Below are positions 51,576-59,362 of a stretch of 64,000 nt of DNA, one piece after another. Source of the stretch: SW4 sp042466115. Its GTDB lineage: Bacteria; Pseudomonadota; Alphaproteobacteria; Rhodobacterales; Rhodobacteraceae. Position 1 is the stretch's first letter, and the number at the start of each line of letters is the position of its first letter. The translations under genes were made by a program, and so were the position numbers. The notes below the pieces were generated by a model. The model searched no databases, had not been told where the DNA came from, and worked only from the letters and a program-made list of their open reading frames with translations. The DNA is taken from positions 2,852,001 through 2,916,000 of the forward strand of contig NZ_JAXHBQ010000001.1 of the NCBI RefSeq assembly GCF_042466115.1, given 5' to 3'.

Positions 51576-53339
51576 TCAGGCGGGTGCCGCGTCTTCAAGG
51601 CGCAGTTGCACCGATTGACGCCCCTGCCATGTGTTCACTTCAAGGCGCCCCGCCAGATGGAATCGGGCACCTCCGTGATTGGCCAGCATGATCCCCAGCG
51701 GACCATCCATCGCGCCAAAGGAAATGGCATCAATGCGCGCGCCAAGCCCGTCACCGAACGTCAACTTCAGATGGTCCGCACCAACCCGTTTCGTGAACAG
51801 GATCTGACAATCAGGAAAGGCAAAGCGCGGGGCAGGGGCACCAGCGCCGAACGGTCCTGCCTGTTCGATCTGTTCAATCAGTTCCACGCTTGCCGCACCG
51901 GGCATCAAGACCCCGTCAAGGCGCAGATCAGCAGGTCCGATGTCACCTGCGCCCTGCTTGGCCAACAGCTCTGACAGCCGCGCCATTGCCGGTTCCAGCT
52001 TGTCACGCGCCACCGACAGGCCCGCCGCCATCTTGTGCCCGCCGCCTTTTATCAACAACCCCTCTGACGCCAGTCTCTGGATCGCGGCACCCAGATCAAT
52101 CCCGCTCACGGACCGACCTGATCCTTTGCCCTCGTCGCCATCCAGCCCGATCACAACAGCAGGGCGGTTCGTGGCTTCTTTCAGCCGTGACGCCACAATC
52201 CCGACGACACCCGGATGCCAGCCTTCGCCTGCGGCCCAAACCAAGGGCGCATCAAAACCGCGCGCCTCGGCCTGTTCCAAGGCCATCTCGCGTACGCTGC
52301 TTTCGATCTCGCGGCGTTCCGTGTTCAGCTGATCCAGCCGTTCGGCCATCGCCTGCGCCGCGCGCGGGTCGGTGCAAGCCAGCAGACGCGCGCCAAGATC
52401 AGCCTTGCCGATGCGCCCGCCCGCATTTACGCGCGGCCCCAGCAGAAACCCCAGATGATAGGACGAGGGCGCACTGTCCATCCGCGCCACATCCGACAGG
52501 GCGACAAGGCCAACCCGCTTGCGGCGCGCCATGACGGCAAGCCCTTGGCGCACCAGCGCACGGTTCACGCCGATCAACGGGGCCACATCGGCCACCGTCC
52601 CCAACGCCACCAGATCAAGCAGGGCAATCAGATCAGGGCCTTGTTTGCCCGCTTCGCGCAGTCGCCTGTTCACCTCGACCAACATCAGGAACACGACACC
52701 AGCGGCACACAAATGCGCCAATGCGCCGTCCTCGTCCTGGCGGTTCGGGTTCACGACGGCAACGCAGTCGGGCAAGGTTTCGCCGCCAAGGTGGTGATCC
52801 AAGACGATCACGTCTGCCCCGATGGCCGCGGCAATCGGCCCGTGCGAAAGGGTGCCGCAATCCACGCAAACAATCAGATCATGGTCGGCCGCCAGCATCG
52901 CCATGGCGTCGTCATTGGGGCCGTATCCTTCATCAATCCGGTCGGGAATATACAAGGTCGCATCGCAACCCATATCGCGCAGCCAAGAAATCAGCAGCGC
53001 AGCAGAGGTGCCGCCATCGACATCATAATCGGCAAAAATCGCAATGCGCTGGCCCGCGTCCAGGGCCGCCAGAAACCGTGCGGCGGCATCGTCCATATCG
53101 CGCAAAGACCGCGGGTCGGGCAGCAGGTCACGCAGTTTCGGCGCAAGAAACGCCGCTGCATCTGCACTTTCCACACCGCGCCGTGCTAAAGTGTGACACA
53201 GGGGTAGGGGCAGTCCAGTGTCTTGCGCCATCGCCTCGGCGGCGCGGTCTTGCTCAACGCTTGGTCCGACCCAGCGCCTGCCGGTCGCCGACTCCGTCAC
53301 ACCTAGAAAAGCGCGCGCCATATGTTGTGTCTCATCCAT
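51576..53339 (-). CDS. recJ: Single-stranded-DNA-specific exonuclease RecJ
   Basis: 5'-3' single-strand exonuclease for recombination and mismatch repair. The 587-residue product has the DHH-family motifs IAIFADYDVDGGTSAALL, VCVDCGT and VIVLDHHLGGE, followed by the DHHA1 motif GGGHKMAAGLSV and a C-terminal OB domain. ATG 53339 is preceded by GAGGTG; a GTG one codon upstream is the alternative. The order hom-glpX-recJ is one I recognise from Rhodobacteraceae. Confidence 0.95.
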   Translation of the reverse strand: MDETQHMARAFLGVTESATGRRWVGPSVEQDRAAEAMAQDTGLPLPLCHTLARRGVESADAAAFLAPKLRDLLPDPRSLRDMDDAAARFLAALDAGQRIAIFADYDVDGGTSAALLISWLRDMGCDATLYIPDRIDEGYGPNDDAMAMLAADHDLIVCVDCGTLSHGPIAAAIGADVIVLDHHLGGETLPDCVAVVNPNRQDEDGALAHLCAAGVVFLMLVEVNRRLREAGKQGPDLIALLDLVALGTVADVAPLIGVNRALVRQGLAVMARRKRVGLVALSDVARMDSAPSSYHLGFLLGPRVNAGGRIGKADLGARLLACTDPRAAQAMAERLDQLNTERREIESSVREMALEQAEARGFDAPLVWAAGEGWHPGVVGIVASRLKEATNRPAVVIGLDGDEGKGSGRSVSGIDLGAAIQRLASEGLLIKGGGHKMAAGLSVARDKLEPAMARLSELLAKQGAGDIGPADLRLDGVLMPGAASVELIEQIEQAGPFGAGAPAPRFAFPDCQILFTKRVGADHLKLTFGDGLGARIDAISFGAMDGPLGIMLANHGGARFHLAGRLEVNTWQGRQSVQLRLEDAAPA

Positions 53340-53378
53340 CACCTCACACCATATGCGCAGGGGTGCGGTTTGACCACG

Positions 53379-53436
53379 CCCCCAATCTCATCTTGCGAAA
53401 AATATCCCCGCCGGAGGCTCCGCCGCCCGCAGCGCC
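53379..53436 (-). repeat. Dispersed intergenic repeat, copy 1, terminator-like (after glpX)
   Basis: Read on the minus strand it starts GGCGCTGC one base after the glpX stop, has an inverted CGGA-GCC-TCCG core, then GGGGATATTTTTCG and CAAGATGAGATTGGGGG. A related sequence follows glutamate dehydrogenase at 62979-63035, in the same orientation relative to its gene. G+C-rich block followed by a T run suggests transcription termination. Confidence 0.5.
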
Positions 53437-53437
53437 G

Positions 53438-54403
53438 TCACCCCGTCGGGTTGCGATAGGACATCCGCCGCACGGATCCTGTCTTGGAGCGCATCAGAAT
53501 GGTTTCGGCGGTCAAGTAGCCGACCTCGCGCTTGATCCCCGCCAGAATCGACCCATCCGTCACGCCGGTCGCGGCAAAGATCACATCGCCCGTAACCATG
53601 TCATCGCGGGTGTAAACGCGGTCCAGATTGGTGATGCCGGCCTTCTTGGCGCGGGCGCGCTCATCGTCGTTGCGAAAGGTCAGGCGGCCAAACATCTGTC
53701 CGCCCATACATTTCAGCGCCGCCGCCGCCAGCACACCTTCGGGCGCGCCACCACTGCCCATATACATGTCGATGCCGGTCAAATGCGGCTCGGCGCAATG
53801 CATCACACCAGCCACATCACCATCGGTGATCAGGCGAATGGCCGCGCCGGTACTGCGCAACTCGGCGATCATTTCTTCGTGGCGCGGGCGTTCAAGCACG
53901 CAAACGGTGATATCTTGCGTGCTGCAACCCTTGGCAGAGGCAAGCGCGTTGACGCGGTCAGCGGGGGACATATCAAGCGTCACAATGCCGGTGCGAAACC
54001 CCGGACCGATCGCCAGTTTGTCCATATAGACATCGGGTGCGTGCAGCATTGATCCGCGTGGCCCCATCGCGATCACGGTCAGGGCGTTGGGCATGTCCTT
54101 GGCTGTCAGGGTCGTGCCTTCCAGCGGGTCCAGCGCGATGTCCACACCAGGGCCATCGCCCGTGCCGACCTCCTCGCCGATATAGAGCATCGGTGCTTCG
54201 TCCCGCTCGCCCTCGCCGATGACCACAACACCTGCGATATCAAGCTTGTTCAACTGATCGCGCATGGCGTTGACGGCGGCTTGATCGGCGGCCTTTTCAT
54301 CCCCGCGCCCGATCAGGCGGGCACTGGCCAGCGCGGCGGCCTCGGACACGCGGGCAAGGCCCAGAGACAGCATGCGGTCGCTAAAATCGGCAGCTTTGGA
54401 CAT
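53438..54403 (-). CDS. glpX: Fructose-1,6-bisphosphatase, class II
   Basis: Gluconeogenic (and Calvin-type) hydrolysis of fructose 1,6-bisphosphate. The 321-residue product shows the class II signatures VVIGEGERDEAPMLYIGEEV, VDIALDPLEGTTLTA, YMGSGGAPEGVLAAAALKCM and RDDMVTGDVIFAATGVTDG. Start ATG 54403 (MSKAADFSDRML) follows AAAAGGAAT; the upstream open frame is not homologous. It lies between a VOC gene and recJ. Confidence 0.95.
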   Translation of the reverse strand: MSKAADFSDRMLSLGLARVSEAAALASARLIGRGDEKAADQAAVNAMRDQLNKLDIAGVVVIGEGERDEAPMLYIGEEVGTGDGPGVDIALDPLEGTTLTAKDMPNALTVIAMGPRGSMLHAPDVYMDKLAIGPGFRTGIVTLDMSPADRVNALASAKGCSTQDITVCVLERPRHEEMIAELRSTGAAIRLITDGDVAGVMHCAEPHLTGIDMYMGSGGAPEGVLAAAALKCMGGQMFGRLTFRNDDERARAKKAGITNLDRVYTRDDMVTGDVIFAATGVTDGSILAGIKREVGYLTAETILMRSKTGSVRRMSYRNPTG

Positions 54404-54506
54404 GGGGTATTCCTTTTGGATGGGATAGGTGTGGTGTAACCCGCCCTTTGCCCAAGGCCAAGCGCAAGGAAGCCGAGTTTCGTCGCTAACATTGGTATTC
54501 CGGCCC

Positions 54507-54552
54507 AAATCCTTGCAAAGGATTTGCGTGCAGACTTTCAACGAAAGTCTGC
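54507..54552 (-). repeat. Two adjacent perfect hairpins between the VOC gene and glpX
   Basis: AAATCCTT-GCA-AAGGATTT (54507-54525) and GCAGACTTTC-AAC-GAAAGTCTGC (54530-54552) are perfect stems of 8 and 10 bp separated by 4 bases. The second starts 1 base beyond the VOC stop codon on the minus strand. They could terminate the hom-VOC transcript or be a REP-like unit. The other 100 bases of the 150-bp gap hold the glpX ribosome site and no further feature seen. Confidence 0.6.
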
Positions 54553-54553
54553 G

Positions 54554-54937
54554 TCACGCAGGCAGGTGGCAGACCATTTCGATGTTGTTGCCGTCAGGGT
54601 CGCGCACAAAAGCGCCATAGTAATCCGCATGATAATGGGGCCGCAGCCCGGGCGGGCCATTGTCGGTGCCACCTGCCGCAAGGGCTGCGTCATAAAAGCG
54701 ATCAACGGTTGCACGATCAGGTGCATGAAATGCGATGTGAACCGGCGGCGTTTGCGCCGGACCTTCACTCAGCCAGAAAACCGCACGATCAGGGCCATAC
54801 CCAGCGACTTTCACGCCGCCTGTGAATTCTTCGGGAACCATCATCACAAGCGCCGCGCCAATCGGCGCAAGGGCCGCGTCATAGAACCTTTTAGCCGCGT
54901 CGAAATCGGAAACACTTAGGCCAGTGTGGTCAATCAT
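54554..54937 (-). CDS. VOC (glyoxalase/dioxygenase-fold) family protein
   Basis: A 127-residue vicinal-oxygen-chelate protein: MIDHTGLSVSDFDAAKRFYD at the N terminus with a metal-ligand His, PVHIAFHAPDRATVDRFYDA in the second module, and RDPDGNNIEMVCH at the end with the ligand Glu. Family members act in glyoxal detoxification, antibiotic resistance or ring cleavage; the substrate is unknown. It interrupts the usual hom-glpX adjacency, with hom 21 bp upstream. Confidence 0.88.
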   Translation of the reverse strand: MIDHTGLSVSDFDAAKRFYDAALAPIGAALVMMVPEEFTGGVKVAGYGPDRAVFWLSEGPAQTPPVHIAFHAPDRATVDRFYDAALAAGGTDNGPPGLRPHYHADYYGAFVRDPDGNNIEMVCHLPA

Positions 54938-54958
54938 GGCGCATTCCCTTGTGGCCGG

Positions 54959-56245
54959 TCAGACTTCCTCGATCCGGATCGCAACGGGTGCGCCAATGAC
55001 AACGCGGGTGTCAGCCATTGCGTCCAACGCCTCGTCCAAAGCAGTGCGTGTGGTTTTATGTGTCACGATCAGCACGGGCGCGCTGGTGTCCTGGTGGCCG
55101 TATTGGCGCATCCGGTCGATGCTGATGCCTGCCTCGCCCAAAGTCTGCGCAACCTTGGCAAGCGCACCAGGCTTATCCAACAGCTGCATGCGCAGGTAGT
55201 ATGGCGCGGACACGGCGGCGCGGGCCGCGCGGGCCGCGCGCAGGCTGCTTGCGGGCTGCCCGAACGTTGGCAGGCGCAAGCCGCGCGCAATATCCATCAC
55301 ATCGCCCATGACGGCACTGGCAGTCGGGCCTTCGCCGGCACCTGCACCCCGCAGGACGATCTGGCCCACGGCGTCTCCTTCGATCACCACCATGTTCGTG
55401 CCGCCTTCCAGCTGCCCCAGCGGAGATGTATCGGGCACGAGGCAGGGCGACATGCGCTGTTCCAGTCCGCGCCCTGTCATCTGGGCGACACCCAGCAGCT
55501 TGATACGGTAGCCCATGTCGGCGGCCTGATGGATGTCCTCGATGGTGACAGCACCGATGCCTTCCAACTCGACCGCGTCAAAATCGACCTGCGTTCCAAA
55601 GGCAATCGACGACAGGATCGCCAGCTTGTGCGCAGCATCAATTCCACCCACGTCCAGTTCGGGATCGGCTTCGAGATATCCCAGCTGGTTGGCTTCATCA
55701 AAGACGGCCTCGTAAGAAAGCCCCGCACTTTGCATGCGCGTCAGGATATAGTTGCAGCTGCCGTTCATCACGCCCATGACGCGGGTGATTTCGTTGGCGG
55801 CCAAACCTTCGGTCAGTGCCTTGATTACGGGAATGCCACCGGCCACGGCCGCTTCGAAACGGATCACGCGATCTGCGGCCTCGGCTGTTTCAGCCAGGGC
55901 CTGACCGTGATGCGCCAGCAGCGCCTTGTTTGCGGTGACCACGTCTTTGCCAGCTTTCAGGGCGGCTTCGACTGCGTCTTTCGCTGGGCCGGTGTCGCCG
56001 CCGATCAGTTCGACAAAAACGTCAATATCCTTGCGCTTGGCCAAGGCAACGGGATCGTCCTCCCACGCATAATCAGACAGGGCGACATCGCGGTTCTTGC
56101 CTTTGGATCGTGCCGAAACGGCAGTGATCACAATCGGGCGACCCGTGCGGGCGGCCAGCAGGTCGGCCTGCTTTTGGACGATGCGCACCACGCCCACACC
56201 TACGGTTCCAAGACCTGCAATTCCAAGGCGAAGTGGCTCTGTCAT
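54959..56245 (-). CDS. hom: Homoserine dehydrogenase
   Basis: NAD(P)-dependent reduction of aspartate semialdehyde to homoserine for threonine and methionine synthesis. The 428-residue product has the Rossmann loop LGIAGLGTVGVGVVRI, catalytic region EAAVAGGIPVIKAL and LEADPELDVGGIDAAHKLAI, and a C-terminal ACT domain (YYLRMQLLDKPGALAKVAQT) for allosteric feedback, probably by threonine. Confidence 0.96.
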   Translation of the reverse strand: MTEPLRLGIAGLGTVGVGVVRIVQKQADLLAARTGRPIVITAVSARSKGKNRDVALSDYAWEDDPVALAKRKDIDVFVELIGGDTGPAKDAVEAALKAGKDVVTANKALLAHHGQALAETAEAADRVIRFEAAVAGGIPVIKALTEGLAANEITRVMGVMNGSCNYILTRMQSAGLSYEAVFDEANQLGYLEADPELDVGGIDAAHKLAILSSIAFGTQVDFDAVELEGIGAVTIEDIHQAADMGYRIKLLGVAQMTGRGLEQRMSPCLVPDTSPLGQLEGGTNMVVIEGDAVGQIVLRGAGAGEGPTASAVMGDVMDIARGLRLPTFGQPASSLRAARAARAAVSAPYYLRMQLLDKPGALAKVAQTLGEAGISIDRMRQYGHQDTSAPVLIVTHKTTRTALDEALDAMADTRVVIGAPVAIRIEEV

Positions 56246-56297
56246 AATCCGGTTCCGTATAGTTGTGGTTCAAAAGGCTGTTAGCGCGTTGGCGCGG

Positions 56298-56603
56298 CTA
56301 CTGCAACGCGGCGATGTTGATGCCGCGCGCCATGCGGGCGCGGGTGACGCGATCAACGACCGGACCACGCAACCTGTTGGCCTGCGCACGCAATCGCGCA
56401 AGGCGGCTGTCAAAACTGGCCAGTGCGGCGGCGCTGGTCTGACCCGATTGTGCCATACTGTCCGCCTGCGTCAGCAAAGGCCCAAGCGGCACAAGATCGG
56501 GGTAGGGCGCATCAAGTGTCGCCTGATCCAGCGTTGCGTCCAGTTCGGGAAACTGGGTGCAAGCGGTGGTCAGGCAAAGAAGGGCAATCACAAGCGGGCG
56601 CAT
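56298..56603 (-). CDS. Small predicted lipoprotein, function unknown
   Basis: A 101-residue product whose N terminus MRPLVIALLCLTTAC is a short lipoprotein signal with lipobox LTTAC. The mature part is helical, with an Ala/Arg-rich coiled region (LASFDSRLARLRAQANRLRG). A TTG one codon earlier is an alternative start. It lies 52 bp upstream of hom on the same strand. No function can be assigned. Confidence 0.68.
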   Translation of the reverse strand: MRPLVIALLCLTTACTQFPELDATLDQATLDAPYPDLVPLGPLLTQADSMAQSGQTSAAALASFDSRLARLRAQANRLRGPVVDRVTRARMARGINIAALQ

Positions 56604-56758
56604 CAACGGGCCTTAGCGGGGCAAAGTTGCGCGACAATAGGGGGCTGGCGCGCGCAGATGCAAGGGGTGCAGGATCACACAATTGGCGCGATGTCGCAAA
56701 TGGGCGGGCCAGCTGCGCGCCTTCCGACCAAGTTGGCGCAAACAACAGGAGACACAGT

Positions 56759-57703
56759 ATGAAAATTGGCTTTATCGGCTTGGGGAATGTGGGCGGCAAA
56801 CTGGCGGGGAGCCTGCTGCGCAACGGTATTGATCTGGCGGTGCACGATTTGAACCAGACCTTTGTTGCCGATTTCCTGGACCGCGGCGCGCGCGACGGGC
56901 AATCACCCGCCGCGCTGATGGCCGAATGCGATCTGGTGATCACCTGTCTGCCGTCACCCGCCGCCTGCGATGCGGTCCTTACCCAGATGTTGCCCGAAGT
57001 CACGGCTGGCAAGATCTGGCTTGAGATGTCCACGACAGACGCCGCCGAGGTGCAGCGCCTTGGCAACGAAGTCATCGCGCGCGGTGGCGCGGCTGTGGAT
57101 TGCCCTGTATCGGGCGGCTGCCACCGTGCGGACACGGGCAATATTTCGATCTTTGCGGGCTGTGATCGTGCAACCTTTGAACGCGTGTTGCCGGTGCTGA
57201 CCATTCTGGGGCGGCGCGTCCTGCATACCGGCGATCTGGGCAGTGCCAGCACGTTGAAAGTGATGACCAACTACCTGGCAACGGCCAATTTGCTGTCGGT
57301 TTGCGAAGCGCTGGTGACGATGAAGGCCGCCGGTCTTGATCTGGCCACCACATACGAGGCGATCCGCATCAGTTCGGGCACGTCATTTGTGCATGAAACC
57401 GAAAGTCAGGTCATTCTGAACGGCAGCCGCGATATCAACTTCACCATGGATCTGGTGAAAAAGGACATCGGGCTGTTTCAGGACATCGCCGAACGCGCCG
57501 GTGTGCCGCTTGAAATCAGCCCCCTCATGGTGTCGATCTTTGAAGACGGGATCGCCCGCTACGGTGCGCGTGCACAGTCTGACGACATTATCCGCCGCCT
57601 CGAGGAAGCAACGGGGCTTGATATCACCGCGCCCGGATTTCCGGCGGAAATGGTCGACGATGAACCCGAAGAACCCGGCTACGAGGTGGTCCCCAACCGA
57701 TAA
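56759..57703 (+). CDS. NAD(P)-dependent beta-hydroxyacid dehydrogenase (HIBADH-like)
   Basis: A 314-residue oxidoreductase of the 3-hydroxyisobutyrate/tartronate-semialdehyde reductase group. It opens with KIGFIGLGNVGGKLAGSLL, has the substrate motif VDCPVSGGCHRADTG, the catalytic lysine region GSASTLKVMTNYLATAN and the cofactor-side SGTSFVHE. ACAGGAG precedes ATG 56759. The extended frame upstream is antisense to the lipoprotein gene and was excluded. Precise substrate unknown. Confidence 0.88.
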   Translation: MKIGFIGLGNVGGKLAGSLLRNGIDLAVHDLNQTFVADFLDRGARDGQSPAALMAECDLVITCLPSPAACDAVLTQMLPEVTAGKIWLEMSTTDAAEVQRLGNEVIARGGAAVDCPVSGGCHRADTGNISIFAGCDRATFERVLPVLTILGRRVLHTGDLGSASTLKVMTNYLATANLLSVCEALVTMKAAGLDLATTYEAIRISSGTSFVHETESQVILNGSRDINFTMDLVKKDIGLFQDIAERAGVPLEISPLMVSIFEDGIARYGARAQSDDIIRRLEEATGLDITAPGFPAEMVDDEPEEPGYEVVPNR

Positions 57704-57759
57704 GGCTGGCAGCGGCACGCGCTTTTCGCTAGCACGGCGCAAGGCAAAGGGGTGTGTGC

Positions 57760-58254
57760 ATGATGGATCCGGACAAAAATGGCGTCGTGGCGCGGGTAGG
57801 CGCATCTCCGATCCGGCGGGTTTTCGCCTTTGGTGTATTGTTCGGGCTGGGCGCGCTGATCATTCTGATCGCCTTTGTTCAGCCACCCGGTTTCGCCTTG
57901 CAAGTGATGCTGGTCACATTTGGCGCTGTTGTGCTTTGGGTCGCGGAACGGATGCGCCGTGCGACCATGACCGTGATCGAGCTGACGTCGGAGGGTTTGC
58001 GTGATTCAACCGGCGTGCTGGACATCCCGTTTGATCAGATGGAGCGGGTCGAACGCGGGGTATTCGCGATGAAGCCGTCAAACGGCTTTGTGCTGATCAC
58101 ACGCGACAAGGGCCCCAAAGGCTGGGCGCCCGGATTGTGGTGGCGCGTGGGCCGCCGCATCGGCGTTGGCGGGGTGACAGCCGCAGGCGCGGGCAAGTTC
58201 ATGGCCGAACAAATCGCGCTACACCTCGCAACCCAGCACCCCAAAGGGCGCTAG
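57760..58254 (+). CDS. Hypothetical membrane protein (two transmembrane helices)
   Basis: A 164-residue protein with two adjacent helices, FAFGVLFGLGALIILIAFV and FALQVMLVTFGAVVLWVAE, followed by a soluble PH-like beta-rich part (MTVIELTSEGLRDSTGVLDI, FDQMERVERGVFAMKPSNGF). AAAGGGG lies before ATG 57760. The stop overlaps the convergent TadE-like gene end by 4 bp. No function known. Confidence 0.72.
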   Translation: MMDPDKNGVVARVGASPIRRVFAFGVLFGLGALIILIAFVQPPGFALQVMLVTFGAVVLWVAERMRRATMTVIELTSEGLRDSTGVLDIPFDQMERVERGVFAMKPSNGFVLITRDKGPKGWAPGLWWRVGRRIGVGGVTAAGAGKFMAEQIALHLATQHPKGR

Positions 58255-58826
58255 CACTGGGCGCTGTTGGCGTTGCCGTTGTGGCTGTAACACAGCTGCG
58301 GGGCAAAGCGGGGGCGCGTCACCACAAGGTTTTCGAACACAAACGCCTCAAGCCCGATCGAGAAGATCGGCTCGTAAACCACTTCGGTCTGCACGACGAT
58401 CACGATTTCACCGTCAGGCATGACAGGCAATTGATCTTCGATATTGCTGATATTGCCATTGTTGAGGTTGCCCATGCCACCCTTGTTGCGCGACCAGCGC
58501 ACATAATAACGGTCGTCATCCGCATCAAAGGTGATGACGCTGATGCGCAGCTTGGTGCGCTGGCTTGTGATCGTCAGGAAACGGTGCATCCGCCAGACGC
58601 TGGTGACATACTGATTGGTGATATAGTCGGTTTCGCGGCTCAGCGCGTCCGAGATCGTATAGGCGGCCTTGAGCGCTGTCGATTGCGAGCGGAACGCATC
58701 GAAATAGACGAAAGTCGCAAGGTAGGCCCATGTCAGCATGGGAAAAACCAGCACCGATTCAACCGCGATCCCGCCGTCTTCCTCGCGGTGGAACTTTGCC
58801 ACCATGTGTTTCAGGATGCGCAGCAT
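58251..58826 (-). CDS. TadE-like pseudopilin-type protein
   Basis: A 191-residue protein with the N-terminal pilin-like signal: charged HREEDGGIAVESVLVFPML then a membrane helix (LTWAYLATFVYFDAF). This EDG...E...hydrophobic pattern marks TadE/TadG minor pseudopilins. The rest is periplasmic. Third gene of a three-gene set: its start is at the base where the middle gene's stop ends. Assembly would need Tad secretion genes, which are not in the window. Confidence 0.78.
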   Translation of the reverse strand: MLRILKHMVAKFHREEDGGIAVESVLVFPMLTWAYLATFVYFDAFRSQSTALKAAYTISDALSRETDYITNQYVTSVWRMHRFLTITSQRTKLRISVITFDADDDRYYVRWSRNKGGMGNLNNGNISNIEDQLPVMPDGEIVIVVQTEVVYEPIFSIGLEAFVFENLVVTRPRFAPQLCYSHNGNANSAQC

Positions 58827-59362
58827 TAGATTGGCTCCATCACAAAGGCGGAAATTGAAATCAGCGCGTAAAAGTCGCCGCTGTGGCGCGGGATATCAAA
58901 GCCGATTCCGGTTGCCGCAAAGAACGGTGAAAACAGCGAACAGGCGCGCACGATCATGATCTGGTTCTGCGTGCCGGCCTCAAAGTTACGCGTTGGCGTA
59001 AACGGCTGGTTGGTGTTCACGCAGTCGGCCCGGCGCGGGATATTTGACCAGTTGCGCGGATCAATCGGGCGCATTTCCAGTTTCAGGTTGTTCATGCAGT
59101 TGGGGATGATACCCGCGCCTTCGCAGATCATTTCCTTGAACTGGTCATGGGTCGGGGCGGCACCTGTGTTCAGGCGCACCTCGCGCACGGCCATGTCAAG
59201 ACCCCGTTCCAGCATCACATGACGCGTCATCATCAAACCGGCCTCGAAGGCCGAGGTGAAAAGCACCATGAACATCGGGAACACGAGGACGAATTCGACA
59301 GTGGCCGAGCCGTCCTCGGAACGCCGGAACAGGCGCAGGATTTTGGCGAGTGTTCTGATCAT
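58826..59362 (-). CDS. TadE family pseudopilin-type protein
   Basis: A 178-residue protein with the clearest TadE signature of the set, FRRSEDGSATVEFVLVFPMF followed by a membrane helix MVLFTSAFEAGLMM. Periplasmic part has four or so cysteines (ICEGAG, IPNCMNN, ADCVNT, RACSLF) that may pair. The start overlaps the stop of the upstream vWA gene (ATGA). Confidence 0.83.
   Translation of the reverse strand: MIRTLAKILRLFRRSEDGSATVEFVLVFPMFMVLFTSAFEAGLMMTRHVMLERGLDMAVREVRLNTGAAPTHDQFKEMICEGAGIIPNCMNNLKLEMRPIDPRNWSNIPRRADCVNTNQPFTPTRNFEAGTQNQIMIVRACSLFSPFFAATGIGFDIPRHSGDFYALISISAFVMEPI

Noticed and set aside
54926..56284. A 452-codon plus-strand frame opposite hom
   Set aside because: Antisense to homoserine dehydrogenase, with biased composition and no ribosome site.
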